Shown here one piece after another: positions 7,991-16,518 of a stretch of 64,000 nucleotides of DNA. The notes beneath the pieces were generated by a model. That model made no database searches. It was not told the DNA's origin and saw only the letters and a list, made by a program, of their open reading frames with translations. Source of the stretch: JAKFDK01 sp036676195 (lineage in GTDB: Bacteria > Bacillota > Sulfobacillia > Symbiobacteriales > ZC4RG38); assembly GCA_036676195.1 (NCBI GenBank), contig JAKFDK010000022.1, positions 62,001 through 126,000 of the forward strand, in the 5' to 3' direction. Position 1 is the stretch's first letter. The number at the start of each line of letters is the position of its first letter. The translations under genes were made by a program, and so were the position numbers.

Positions 7991-8670
7991 TCAGGATGTA
8001 CCGGGGAAACCGCCACGCGGGCGGCGTGCAGCCCTATGCCCCGCAGCTCGGACAGGTAAGGCACCCCCCAGCCAGTGGGTTTCGAAGGTAAAGGCCGAAA
8101 CGGTAATGCGCGGCCCCTGCACGGCCGGGATGCCACTGGCCGCCGCCAGCCGCCGGGCGCTTTCTTCCACCTGCGCCTGGTACTGCCAGGCCAGGGCGGC
8201 CAGGGTGGCGCCGGTGGGTCCCGTGGTGGTCAGGCCGGTGGCGCCCAGGGCCGTTTGCACTTGCTCCCTGGCCGCCGCGGCCGGGGTGGCGGTGCCGGTC
8301 ACCAGCAGGCCGTAGGCGACACCGGCGCTGAGGGTATGCCTGACCTGCTCCTGCCAGGTGCCGGCCTGCACCGCCACCTGTAGCGGAACCGGGCCGCCGC
8401 CGGACTTCCGGCGGCCAGCGTATCGGCCAGCGGCCGGAGGTTGGCCGGGATTGGCTCCCGGATCAGGGTGTCCAGTTGCCCCTTCAGTTCGGCCAGGCGC
8501 GCCTGCACCTGCCGGGCCGCCTGAGCATGCCGGGCGCGGATGGTGGCAGAGAACCCGGCCTGCGCCAGGTAGCGGCCAAAGGCTTCCAGTTCGGCGGCGA
8601 TGCCTTCGGTGGCAACCGCCAGGCGCTGCTGCTCCAACTCGGCAAACTGGCCTGTGTCACTCTGCGGCAT
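7991..8670 (-). pseudogene. Frameshifted gene of unknown function downstream of the DUF4173-like protein
   Basis: Starts at ATG 8670, overlapping the end of the upstream membrane-protein gene by 14 bases. The first frame encodes a helical, Ala/Glu/Gln-rich protein (QFAELEQQRLAVATEGIAAE) up to about 8400, where GC-rich repeats GGCGGCGGCC occur. The sensible reading then moves to another frame (TWQEQVRHTLSAGVAYGLLV) until about 8060, and probably again to a third (YLSELRGIGLHAARVAVSP). It may be a true pseudogene, or carry sequencing errors in the GC-rich tracts. The 3' end borders the hsdR relic, so it could also be truncated by that rearrangement. Confidence 0.55.
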
Positions 8671-10168
8671 CCTCGTCGCCACGATCCTGCAACTGCGCCG
8701 CCTCGAGCAGCGCCGATCGGTGCTCCTGCAGCGCCCGCCAGGCCCGGTATTGCCCCCAGTTCCAGGCGCGCCAGTCAGGGGGCGCCACCTGGTCCCAGCG
8801 GTCCAGCATCTGCTGCGCCAACAGCCGGCGCTCCGGCACCGGCAACGCCGGCAGGGCGTCCACCAGCACCGGCACGGCATCGGCCCCCAGTGTGACCAGA
8901 TAGCCGCTGTCCAGCGGCTGGCCGGCCTCCACGCGGCCAATATTTACCCGGGCGATCAAGGCGTCCGGGCTCAGCGCGTGCAGCAAGGCCAGCACGGCTA
9001 GGCCGCTCACCAGAGCGCCAAAGACAAACTGCTCCCGGCGCGCCCGGAGCACCGTGGCGATGAACCACTGGAACACCAGCGCCAGCCAGACCATGAACGC
9101 CGTCACGTACAGGCGCAGTTCCGTCAGGCCATAGGCGGACTGATACAGCCACATCCGGTGCAGGGCGGAAGCCATCATTAGATAAAGCAGCGCCAGCAGG
9201 GCGCCGGCCAACACCCGAAAGAGCCGCTGCACACCGGCGTGATCCGGTCGCAGCAGCCAGTGGCCCAGCAGCAAAACCGGCAGCACCAGGGCCGCCACCG
9301 TCACCAGCTCAAAGAACCCGCGCCGGGCATAGTCGGCATAGGTCAGCCCGTCCGAGACCAGGACCCACTCGGCGCCGCCGAAGAAGTAGCGGAACTGCAC
9401 CAGCACAAAGGCGAGGAAGAGGGCATTCAGCGTGCCAAGCACGGTCCCCACCTCGATGGTTCCCAGGCTCAGCATGCCCGGGGGCGGGCCGAGCGCGCCC
9501 ATTTCCGGTGCCTTGCCCAGCAGCAGCGTGCGCAGGAAGCCGGCCGCCAGCCCCGTCCAGAACACAATCGGGAACAAGCGTTCCAGGAAGTCCAGGCGGT
9601 CCAGCTTCAGGTAATTCGCGACCAATTCTTCAAACCCGGCGTCGGCCGCCATCAGCAGTGCCCCGAACAACAGCAGTAACGGCAGCGCCAGCAGCACCCC
9701 GCGCCCGATCGCCACGGCTGTCTCAGACCAGCGGCCGCGGGGCAGTTGCTTCCAGGTAATGTCCTCAAAAACCAGGAAGAGTGCACCGAACCCCACCTGC
9801 AAGCCCCCCAGTACCACCCGCAGCGCATAATCCACCAGACCGGCCCGGCGAATCTGCCCGCTGCGGGTGTGACCGGCCAGCAGGGCCATGGTCAGCAGCA
9901 ACGCCAGCATGTCCAGGAACTGCAGCGCCGGGGCGGCGCGCCAGGCAAAGGCAGCGGCCAGCAAGAGGGCGGGCAGTGCCAGCCAGCGTCCCTCCCCGGA
10001 CAGGGTAACGCTGAATCGGCGCGCCAGCCACAGGGCGGCCAGCAACAATGTACCCAGCCAGAGCGACAGATTCAGCCCGGGGCCCGGGCGCAGCAGGGCG
10101 TCGCCCAGTACCCCGACCACCAGTGCCACACCGGCAATGCCCAGGCCCAGCCCGTTCGTCTCATTCAT
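8657..10168 (-). CDS. DUF4173-like multi-pass membrane protein
   Basis: A 503-residue integral membrane protein with about ten to twelve hydrophobic segments, followed by a soluble C-terminal tail of about 100 residues (DALPALPVPERRLLAQQMLD). The layout and motifs such as WKQLPRGRWSE and YADYARRGFFELVTVAALVL fit the DUF4153/DUF4173 family of unknown function. ATG 10168 is chosen because a GGGGG-rich ribosome site lies nine bases before it. It overlaps the end of the ArsR-type regulator gene, so the two are translated together, which suggests that the regulator governs this protein. Confidence 0.85.
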   Translation of the reverse strand: MNETNGLGLGIAGVALVVGVLGDALLRPGPGLNLSLWLGTLLLAALWLARRFSVTLSGEGRWLALPALLLAAAFAWRAAPALQFLDMLALLLTMALLAGHTRSGQIRRAGLVDYALRVVLGGLQVGFGALFLVFEDITWKQLPRGRWSETAVAIGRGVLLALPLLLLFGALLMAADAGFEELVANYLKLDRLDFLERLFPIVFWTGLAAGFLRTLLLGKAPEMGALGPPPGMLSLGTIEVGTVLGTLNALFLAFVLVQFRYFFGGAEWVLVSDGLTYADYARRGFFELVTVAALVLPVLLLGHWLLRPDHAGVQRLFRVLAGALLALLYLMMASALHRMWLYQSAYGLTELRLYVTAFMVWLALVFQWFIATVLRARREQFVFGALVSGLAVLALLHALSPDALIARVNIGRVEAGQPLDSGYLVTLGADAVPVLVDALPALPVPERRLLAQQMLDRWDQVAPPDWRAWNWGQYRAWRALQEHRSALLEAAQLQDRGDEDAAE

Positions 10169-11069
10169 CGCCATCCACCCCCTGCAAGTAGGCCCGGCCC
10201 CCGGCCGCCAGTTCATCGAGCCTTGCCGGGTTCAGGCTATAGAAAATGAACTTGCCCTCCTGCCGGTCCCGACCCACCAGCCCGGCTTCCACCAGCAGCC
10301 GCAGGTGCCGGGAGACCGTCGATTCGTTCACGCCCAGGCGCAGCGCCATGTCCTGCGCCGGCAGCGTCTGCCGGGCGATCAGGCGCAGCAGCTTGAGCCG
10401 GGTGGCATCGGCCAGAGCGGAATAGCCCAGCACCAGGCTTTCCGGCGCTTCCGCCACCAGCGGCGGCTCGTCCCGTCCGGGCGGGTAAAAAAAGATCTGC
10501 ACTGGGCCCAATCGGTAAAACATGAGCCGGCGGGGGCAAAACGCCGAAGGCACAAACAGAATACGCTCCAGATCCGTCAGGGGTACCCGCATCCCCTTGC
10601 CCCAGTGCAAAATCATGGCCTCGCCGTCCCCGGCCACGCTGATCCGGTCAGAAAAGCGGCACATGAAGGCCAGAGGGTCCATGGCGGCCAGACGGGCCGA
10701 TTCCTGCTGCAGGCTTTCAGCCAGCAATCCGGCACCGGCGGCCACCTCAGGTGCCAGCGCCTCCCAGTAGGCCAACAGCGGGGTGCCCAGGGCCGGGTCC
10801 TGCGCCTGCAGCCGCCGCAGCCGGTCCGGAGTCGGCTGCGGCGGCCCGTCTTCCAGATCCAGGACCAGAGCAAAGAAATCCACGCGGTCGCCCTGCTCCT
10901 GCAACTGGTCCATCACCCCCGCAGGCAGGCGGCCCAGCACCCGATCCGCCCAGGGACCCACCCGCCCGAAGCGCTCCGGACTCTGAAGCACCAGCAACGA
11001 CAGCGCCAGGTCCAGCAGGGGGGAGAGGCGGAAATGGATCTGCTCCCGTAGTTTCTCTTGCGTATACAT
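10161..11069 (-). CDS. ArsR-family transcriptional regulator with large N-terminal domain
   Basis: A 302-residue regulator. The last 90 residues form a winged helix of the HTH_5/ArsR type (ADATRLKLLRLIARQTLPAQ, then VNESTVSRHLRLLVEAGLV and a basic wing). The N-terminal 200 residues resemble the DUF5937-type extension of some ArsR-like proteins and may bind a ligand; no cysteine metal site is visible, so metal sensing is unlikely. The start at 11069 is preferred to the longer frame because GAGGAG lies nine bases before it. A good sigma-A promoter lies upstream. It is coupled to the following membrane-protein gene. Confidence 0.85.
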   Translation of the reverse strand: MYTQEKLREQIHFRLSPLLDLALSLLVLQSPERFGRVGPWADRVLGRLPAGVMDQLQEQGDRVDFFALVLDLEDGPPQPTPDRLRRLQAQDPALGTPLLAYWEALAPEVAAGAGLLAESLQQESARLAAMDPLAFMCRFSDRISVAGDGEAMILHWGKGMRVPLTDLERILFVPSAFCPRRLMFYRLGPVQIFFYPPGRDEPPLVAEAPESLVLGYSALADATRLKLLRLIARQTLPAQDMALRLGVNESTVSRHLRLLVEAGLVGRDRQEGKFIFYSLNPARLDELAAGGRAYLQGVDGDE

Positions 11070-11110
11070 AAAACTGCACTCCTCTTTCGGTTGCACAGAC
11101 GAACAACTGT

Positions 11111-11140
11111 AGTATAACGGCCTGGCCGCCAAAGTGTCAA
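11111..11140 (-). promoter_or_regulatory. Sigma-A-type promoter of the ArsR/DUF4173 operon
   Basis: On the minus strand, TTGACA (11140-11135) and TATACT (11116-11111) are separated by 18 bases, upstream of the regulator gene. Confidence 0.75.
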
Positions 11141-11184
11141 GAACACTCACTCATGCCGCATAGTGCGGTCCACCCAGGGGTACA

Positions 11185-11216
11185 ATAGGAAAGGAGCGTC
11201 CGCATGCGGACGCTCC
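11185..11216 (-). terminator. Intrinsic terminator of element copy A
   Basis: A perfect 12-bp stem GGAGCGTCCGCA/TGCGGACGCTCC at 11193-11216 is followed on the minus strand by TTTCC. The corresponding hairpins of copies B and C have different stems at the same place. Confidence 0.8.
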
Positions 11217-11486
11217 AGACCCGGAGTACACAGCTGCCGCCCCGAACTGCAGACGGCGGCGCCCCGACCGGATGGCCGACAGGCAGCCGCTACCTGATAG
11301 CGGAGATGATTGCCCCGGCGGCGATAAACACGACCGAAATGAGTGTTGCTGCACTCATCTCGATGGTGAAAGTGATCTTCACCATTGGCACTCCCCCCTT
11401 TTGGGGGCAGGCCCACTGTCGCTTCTAAAATCAGGATAGCACAGAATGCGCTTCCAGTTTGTCGAGAGCTGGGAGCGCGTTTCTGT
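11187..11486 (-). repeat. Dispersed ~290-bp small-peptide element, copy A
   Basis: The first of three related elements (others at 20137-20420 and 31215-31504). In minus-strand order it holds an imperfect inverted repeat around a CTCTCGACAAA loop (11486-11440), the block TGTGCTATCCTGATT, a leader ending AAAGGGGGGAGTGCC, the small ORF (11385-11290), a GCCGCCGTC/GGGGCGGC stem and a terminator hairpin. The order and the unpaired blocks are conserved between copies, while the paired arms differ in a compensatory way. Confidence 0.85.
11290..11385 (-). CDS. Small hydrophobic peptide, element copy A
   Basis: A 31-residue peptide. It starts MVKITFTIEMSAATLIS, continues as an Ile/Val/Ala-rich segment long enough for one membrane helix, and ends AIISAIR before TAG. 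A short charged N-terminus (Lys, Glu) and a C-terminal Arg flank the hydrophobic core. The leader provides GGGGGGAG five to eight bases before the ATG. Two further copies encode clearly homologous peptides of 29 and 31 residues. That the third-codon and flanking bases drift while the peptide pattern is held supports real translation. Possible roles are a type I toxin, a membrane regulator or a leaderless bacteriocin; none is established. Confidence 0.75.
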   Translation of the reverse strand: MVKITFTIEMSAATLISVVFIAAGAIISAIR

Positions 11487-11687
11487 ATTCATTCACCACC
11501 GTTCGACATCACCGGAGCCTACCGCGCTCCATTCAGACGGCGGGTTGCTGCTTTACTGCGCCTCCTCCCAGTTGTGACATTTGTCCCTATTGGGGCAGAT
11601 ACCGCGGGTGCGAAAATAGGCGCAGACGTTGGTACACAAGGGTGCATAAGCCAACCAGCGAAGGAACCCACGACTGGAGGTGCAGGA

Positions 11688-11966
11688 GTGGCCGGGGAAG
11701 ACGGAACCAGCGAAGCATTGGATCTAATGGGAGTCGCCATGCCCATGCCGGAAGACCAGATCGGCCTTGACGAGATGGCCCGCTGTTTTACCGAAGAATT
11801 CATCCGCATGGGTTATAAAGACGACGCCCTGTTAGCGCTGTTTCGGGACCCCTTCTACCGTGGACCCCATGCAGTGTGGCGCCGGCGTGGCGAGGACCAT
11901 GTCACAGCGCTGATCGCTGAAGTCCGCGGTCAGTGGCACCAGTATCTGTCCGTACGGGGAGGTTGA
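11688..11966 (+). CDS. Small acidic protein at the head of the molybdoenzyme operon
   Basis: A 92-residue soluble protein starting at GTG 11688, seven bases after GGAGG. It has an acidic N-terminal half (EDQIGLDEMARCFTEEF) and a basic later half (FYRGPHAVWRRRGEDHV), and no cysteine cluster or signal peptide. It lies seven bases before the molybdoenzyme alpha subunit, so it is almost certainly cotranscribed and probably helps to make, regulate or insert cofactor into that enzyme. The family is not recognised. It is not the TorD-type chaperone, which is encoded further down the operon. Confidence 0.7.
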   Translation: MAGEDGTSEALDLMGVAMPMPEDQIGLDEMARCFTEEFIRMGYKDDALLALFRDPFYRGPHAVWRRRGEDHVTALIAEVRGQWHQYLSVRGG

Positions 11967-11973
11967 ATCAGTC

Positions 11974-14900
11974 TTGCCAGAAGAACAAAAGGAAAAGAGC
12001 GGCTTCGCGTTCATGGGCTTTACACGCCGCCAGTTTCTCGTCAGCACCGCAGTGGCGGCCGGCGGGGTGGTAGTATCCCACAAATGGGCGACGGCTGCTC
12101 TGACCAATCTCAAGCCCTTCGAGGTGGCCAACCCGCTACAGGCCTACCCCGAGCGTGATTGGGAAAAGCTCTACCGGGACCAGTACAAGTCTGATGGCGA
12201 GTTCACGTTCCTGTGTGTCCCCAACTGCACCCACAACTGCCGGGTCAAGGGCGTCATGCGCAACGGCGTCATGATCCGGGTCGAGCCCCCCTACACCGAA
12301 GGGACCGCCACCGACCTGTACGGCACCAAGAGCCATGCCGGCTGGCACCCCCGGGGCTGCCTCAAGGGCTATACCCTGCCCCGCCGCATCTACGGCCCGT
12401 TCCGGGTCAAGGGCCCGCACGTCCGCAAGATGTGGAAGCAGTGGATTGAAGACGGCTACCCCGACGCCATGGATCCGGAGAACAACAAGAAATACTTCAG
12501 CCGTGGCTATGACGACTGGGTCCGGGTGAGCTGGGACGAGGTCGCGACCCTGGTAGCCAAAACGACCCTGCACATCGCCAAGAAGTACGGTGGCGAAGAA
12601 GGCGCCGCCCTGCTGAAGAAGCATGGCTACGACGAGGCCATGATCGAGGCCATGCACGGCTCCGGCGCCCAGACCTTCAAGCTGCGCAACGGCATGGCCC
12701 TGTCCGGCGTCATGCGCATTAACTCCCTCACCCGCTTCGCCAACATGCTCGGCCTGATCGACGGCCACTACGGCGGCCGCCAGTGGTCCAGCTACGACTG
12801 GCACGGCGACCTGCAGCCCGGTCACCCGATGGTTACCGGCGTCAAGTGTTCCGACTGTGACATGAACGACATGCGCAACACCAAGCTCATGGTCTTCCTG
12901 GGCAAGAACATGGTCGAGAACAAGATGGCCGACGCCCACTGGTGGATCGAAATCATGGAGCGCGGCGGCAAGGTCGTGAACATTGCCCCCGAGTACAGCC
13001 CGGTCTCCACCAAGTCCGACTACTGGATTCCGGTCCGCCCCGGCTCCGACACTGCTCTTTTGCTTGGCGTATCCAAGCTGATTATGGACGAGAACAAGTA
13101 CGACGCCCAGTTCGTCAAGAGCCACACCGACATGCCGCTGCTGGTCCGTGCAGACAACCTCAAGCGGCTGAACGCCCGTGATATGGTCCCGGGGTATGTG
13201 CCACAGCCCCTGGGTGGCTATAGCGATACCGTCCAGCAGATCGAGCCCGGTCTGCGCGAAAAGTGGGGCGACTTCGTCGTCTGGGACACCAAGTCGAACA
13301 GCCCCAAGGTCCTCACCCGTAACGACGTCGGCCAGCACGTGTTCGACAAGGGCATCGACCCCGCGCTGGAAGGCTCCTTCAAGGTCACCACCGTCGACGG
13401 CAAAGAGGTCGAGGTCAAGCCGCTGTTCCAGCTCTACAAGGAGCACCTGAAGGACTACGACCTGCAGACCGTGGCCGACATCACCAACTCCCCGGCCGAC
13501 AAGATCAAGCAGCTCGCCGACGACCTGGCCACCATCAAGCCGGCCATGATCGCCAGCGGCGAGGGCATTAACCATTACTTCCACAACGACCTTATCGGCC
13601 GTGCCGCCTGGCTGGCCATGACCCTGACCGGCAACGTCGGCCAGTCCGGCGCCAACTTCACCAGTTGGTCCGGTAACTACCGGGGCGAGAACCATCCCGG
13701 CCTGCCGATCTGGTACTCCGAAGATCCCTTCAACCCCAACCTGGACCCCGACGCCAAGCCAGAGGACGTCAAGCTCAAGAAGTATGTCAAGAGCGAGCAT
13801 CCCACCTACTGGAACTATGGCGACAAGCCCCTGAAGGTCAAGGGCAAGTACTTCACCGGCAAGAGCCACATGCCCACGCCCACCAAGGCCTGGTGGATTG
13901 CCAACTCCAACCACCTGAACAACGCCAAATGGGCCCACCACATGATCGAGGTTGTTAACAAGCGGGTCGAAATGATCATCGTTAACGACTGGGAGTGGAG
14001 CGGCTCCTGCGAGCACGCCGACGTGGTCATGGCCGTTGACTCCTGGGCCGAAATGGGTATGCCCGACATGACCTCGGCCTGCTCCAACCCCTTCCTGAAC
14101 GCCTGGGAAGGCAAGCTGAAGCGGCTCTACGATACCAAGTCCGACATGGAAGTCATGGCTGCCGTGGCGAACAAGATGGCGGACCTGACCGGCGACAAGC
14201 GCTACTCGGACTACTGGAAGTTCATCAACGAAGACAAGGCCGAGGTCTACATGCAGCGGGTTCTGGACGGCTCGTACACCACCAGCGGGTACAAGGCATC
14301 TGAACTGCTGGAGTCTGACCGGGACTGGCTGGTCATGTTCCGGACCTACCCCCGGGTCTTCGGCTGGGAGCAGGTGCACGAGCACAAGCCCTGGTACACC
14401 AAGACCGGGCGCATGGAACTGTACAAGGATGAGGACGAGTTCATCGAGAGCGGCGAAAACCTCATCGTCCACCGCGAGCCCGTCGAGGCCACGCCTTACC
14501 TGCCCAACGTCATCGTCGGCACCCACTCGGCCATCCGGCCGGTCACCCTGGTGGAAGACCTCAAGACCATCGACGCCGACGAGCGCACCGTCCGTAACGT
14601 CAAGATGACCTGGCCGGAAGCGAAGTCGCACCCGAACCCCCTGTGGGAAGCCGGTTACCGCTACTACTTTCTCACCCCCAAGTCCCGCCACCGGGTGCAC
14701 TCCTCCTGGGCCATGACCGACTGGAACGTGCTTTGGGATTCCAACTTTGGTGACCCCTACCGCAACGACAAGCGCACGCCCAACACCGGCGAAGCGCAGA
14801 TCCATATCAACCCCGAAGATGGCAAGGAACTGGGCATTGCCGACGGCGACTATGTGTGGGTGGACGCCAACCCGGCCGACCGTCCGTACGTGGGCTGGAA

Positions 14901-15372
14901 GGAAAGCGATCCCTACTACAAGGTGGCCCGCCTCAAGGTCCGGGCCCGCTACAATCCATCGTACCCGCGGGGCGTCACCATGATGAAGCATGCCATCTGG
15001 ATCGCCAGCCCCAAGACCGTAGAAGCGCATGAAAAGCGGGCCGACGGCCTGGCCCGGTCCAGCGTCACCGGATACATGTCCCATGTCCGTTACGGTTCGC
15101 ACCAGAGCGCCACCCGCGCCTGGCTGCAGCCCACCCAGATGACGGAAAGCCTGGTGCGTAAGGTCTACGGCGGCCAGACCATCGGCGAGGGGTACGAGGT
15201 GGACGTTCACGCCCCCAACACCTGCCCCAAGGAGACCCTGATCAAGATCACCAAGGCCGAAGACGGTGGCATTGGCGGCAAGGGACAGTGGGAGCGGGCC
15301 ACCAAGGGCTTCGCCCCCGGCAACGAGAACGCCGCCATGAAGGACTACCTGTCCGGCAAGTTCATTAAATAA
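11974..15372 (+). CDS. Type II DMSO-reductase-family molybdoenzyme, alpha (catalytic) subunit
   Basis: A 1132-residue bis-MGD molybdoenzyme catalytic subunit. It starts at TTG 11974 behind GGGGAGG. A twin-arginine signal (FTRRQFLVSTAVAAGG, Arg 18-19) implies folded export, so the active site faces outside the cell. The FS0 cluster ligands are C81-x3-C85-x3-C89 and C129. The type II molybdenum-Asp region reads YDWHGDLQPGHP (near residues 274-285), corresponding to the YDWYCDLP region of NarG. The size and sequence recall extracellular nitrate reductases and NxrA-like enzymes (about 1100-1150 residues). The substrate could be nitrate, nitrite, selenate, chlorate or an organic compound; sequence alone does not decide. 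Confidence 0.92.
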   Translation: MPEEQKEKSGFAFMGFTRRQFLVSTAVAAGGVVVSHKWATAALTNLKPFEVANPLQAYPERDWEKLYRDQYKSDGEFTFLCVPNCTHNCRVKGVMRNGVMIRVEPPYTEGTATDLYGTKSHAGWHPRGCLKGYTLPRRIYGPFRVKGPHVRKMWKQWIEDGYPDAMDPENNKKYFSRGYDDWVRVSWDEVATLVAKTTLHIAKKYGGEEGAALLKKHGYDEAMIEAMHGSGAQTFKLRNGMALSGVMRINSLTRFANMLGLIDGHYGGRQWSSYDWHGDLQPGHPMVTGVKCSDCDMNDMRNTKLMVFLGKNMVENKMADAHWWIEIMERGGKVVNIAPEYSPVSTKSDYWIPVRPGSDTALLLGVSKLIMDENKYDAQFVKSHTDMPLLVRADNLKRLNARDMVPGYVPQPLGGYSDTVQQIEPGLREKWGDFVVWDTKSNSPKVLTRNDVGQHVFDKGIDPALEGSFKVTTVDGKEVEVKPLFQLYKEHLKDYDLQTVADITNSPADKIKQLADDLATIKPAMIASGEGINHYFHNDLIGRAAWLAMTLTGNVGQSGANFTSWSGNYRGENHPGLPIWYSEDPFNPNLDPDAKPEDVKLKKYVKSEHPTYWNYGDKPLKVKGKYFTGKSHMPTPTKAWWIANSNHLNNAKWAHHMIEVVNKRVEMIIVNDWEWSGSCEHADVVMAVDSWAEMGMPDMTSACSNPFLNAWEGKLKRLYDTKSDMEVMAAVANKMADLTGDKRYSDYWKFINEDKAEVYMQRVLDGSYTTSGYKASELLESDRDWLVMFRTYPRVFGWEQVHEHKPWYTKTGRMELYKDEDEFIESGENLIVHREPVEATPYLPNVIVGTHSAIRPVTLVEDLKTIDADERTVRNVKMTWPEAKSHPNPLWEAGYRYYFLTPKSRHRVHSSWAMTDWNVLWDSNFGDPYRNDKRTPNTGEAQIHINPEDGKELGIADGDYVWVDANPADRPYVGWKESDPYYKVARLKVRARYNPSYPRGVTMMKHAIWIASPKTVEAHEKRADGLARSSVTGYMSHVRYGSHQSATRAWLQPTQMTESLVRKVYGGQTIGEGYEVDVHAPNTCPKETLIKITKAEDGGIGGKGQWERATKGFAPGNENAAMKDYLSGKFIK

Positions 15373-15387
15373 GGGAGGTGGACGAGG

Positions 15388-16488
15388 ATGCCTGAGGTAA
15401 ACAACTGGCAGTTGGGCCGGAAGATGGAGTACCAGTACGAGGAAAACCGGCCCAAGAAGCAGTTCGCTGCTGTCTTCAACCTGAACCGCTGCATCGGTTG
15501 CCAGACCTGCACCATGGCCTGCAAGTCCACCTGGACCTGGGGTCCCGGGCAGGAATACATGTGGTGGAACAACGTGGAAACCAAGCCCTACGGCGGCTTC
15601 CCGGCCAACTGGGACGCCAAGCTGCTGGGTATGCTCGGCCCGCAGGAGTGGCAGGGCAATCAGTTCGCCGGCAAGACCATCTTTGAAGCCCGCGACCCCG
15701 ACAAGCAGACCAGTTCCGGCATGGTCGCCCTGGGTTACCTGCCGGCTGACGACGAGTGGCGGCACCCCAACGCCTACGAAGACACCTCTTCGAGCCACAA
15801 CCCCAAGGGTGTGTCGCTGCCGGAGCATGACAACTGGAACTTCTACCTGCCCCGTATCTGCAACCACTGCAGCTACCCCGCCTGCCTGGCGGCCTGCCCC
15901 CGCAAGGCCATTTACAAGCGGGAAGAGGACGGCATCGTCCTGATCGACCAGAGCCGCTGCCGCGGCTACCGCAAGTGCATGGAAGCCTGCCCCTACAAGA
16001 AGCCCATGTACCGGGGCACCACCGCTACCACCGAAAAGTGCGTCGGCTGCTACCCCCGCATTGAGCAGGGTACTGCCACCCGCTGCATCGCCACCTGCAT
16101 CGGCAAGATCCGCCTCTTTGGCTGGATCGACGACGAAAAGAGCCCGATCCACTACCTGGTGCACAAGGCCAAGGTGGCCCTGCCCTTGTACCCGCAGTTT
16201 GGCACCGAGCCCAACATCTATTACATCCCGCCCCGCTGGGTGCCCCGGACCTACCTCAAGCAGATGTTCGGACCCGGCGCTGAGGAGGCCATCGAGGCCT
16301 ACACCAAGCCGAGCAAGGAAACCCTGGCCGTGCTGCAGCTCTTCGGCGCCACCGAAAAGGTCATCGAAAGCTACAAGCTGGAGGAAGAGGCCATCGTCGG
16401 CTTCGACCGGGACGGCAAGGAAGTGACTCGGGTGGAGTATGTGGACAAGGTCCAGGTCCGGCCCGAAGATCGCCTGAACATCACCTAG
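15388..16488 (+). CDS. Molybdoenzyme beta subunit, four Fe-S-cluster electron transfer protein
   Basis: A 366-residue NarH/DdhB/SerB-like subunit with four cysteine sets: C35-x2-C-x2-C-x3-C (CIGCQTCTMAC), then CNHCSYPACLAAC, CRGYRKCMEACPYKK and CVGCYPRI followed by CIATC. These fit three 4Fe-4S clusters and one 3Fe-4S or 4Fe-4S cluster that carry electrons between the molybdenum subunit and the heme subunit. There is no signal peptide, so it would be exported by binding the Tat-targeted alpha subunit. AGGGAGG precedes the ATG, 15 bases after alpha. Confidence 0.94.
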   Translation: MPEVNNWQLGRKMEYQYEENRPKKQFAAVFNLNRCIGCQTCTMACKSTWTWGPGQEYMWWNNVETKPYGGFPANWDAKLLGMLGPQEWQGNQFAGKTIFEARDPDKQTSSGMVALGYLPADDEWRHPNAYEDTSSSHNPKGVSLPEHDNWNFYLPRICNHCSYPACLAACPRKAIYKREEDGIVLIDQSRCRGYRKCMEACPYKKPMYRGTTATTEKCVGCYPRIEQGTATRCIATCIGKIRLFGWIDDEKSPIHYLVHKAKVALPLYPQFGTEPNIYYIPPRWVPRTYLKQMFGPGAEEAIEAYTKPSKETLAVLQLFGATEKVIESYKLEEEAIVGFDRDGKEVTRVEYVDKVQVRPEDRLNIT

Positions 16489-16518
16489 AATCATTTGAAC
16501 TGACAGGAGGCGGCCGGC

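Noticed and set aside
12136..16494. 1452-codon minus-strand open frame opposite the molybdoenzyme genes
   Set aside because: It is the antisense of alpha and beta. High GC at third positions keeps the opposite frame open; the plus strand has Tat, Fe-S and molybdenum motifs.
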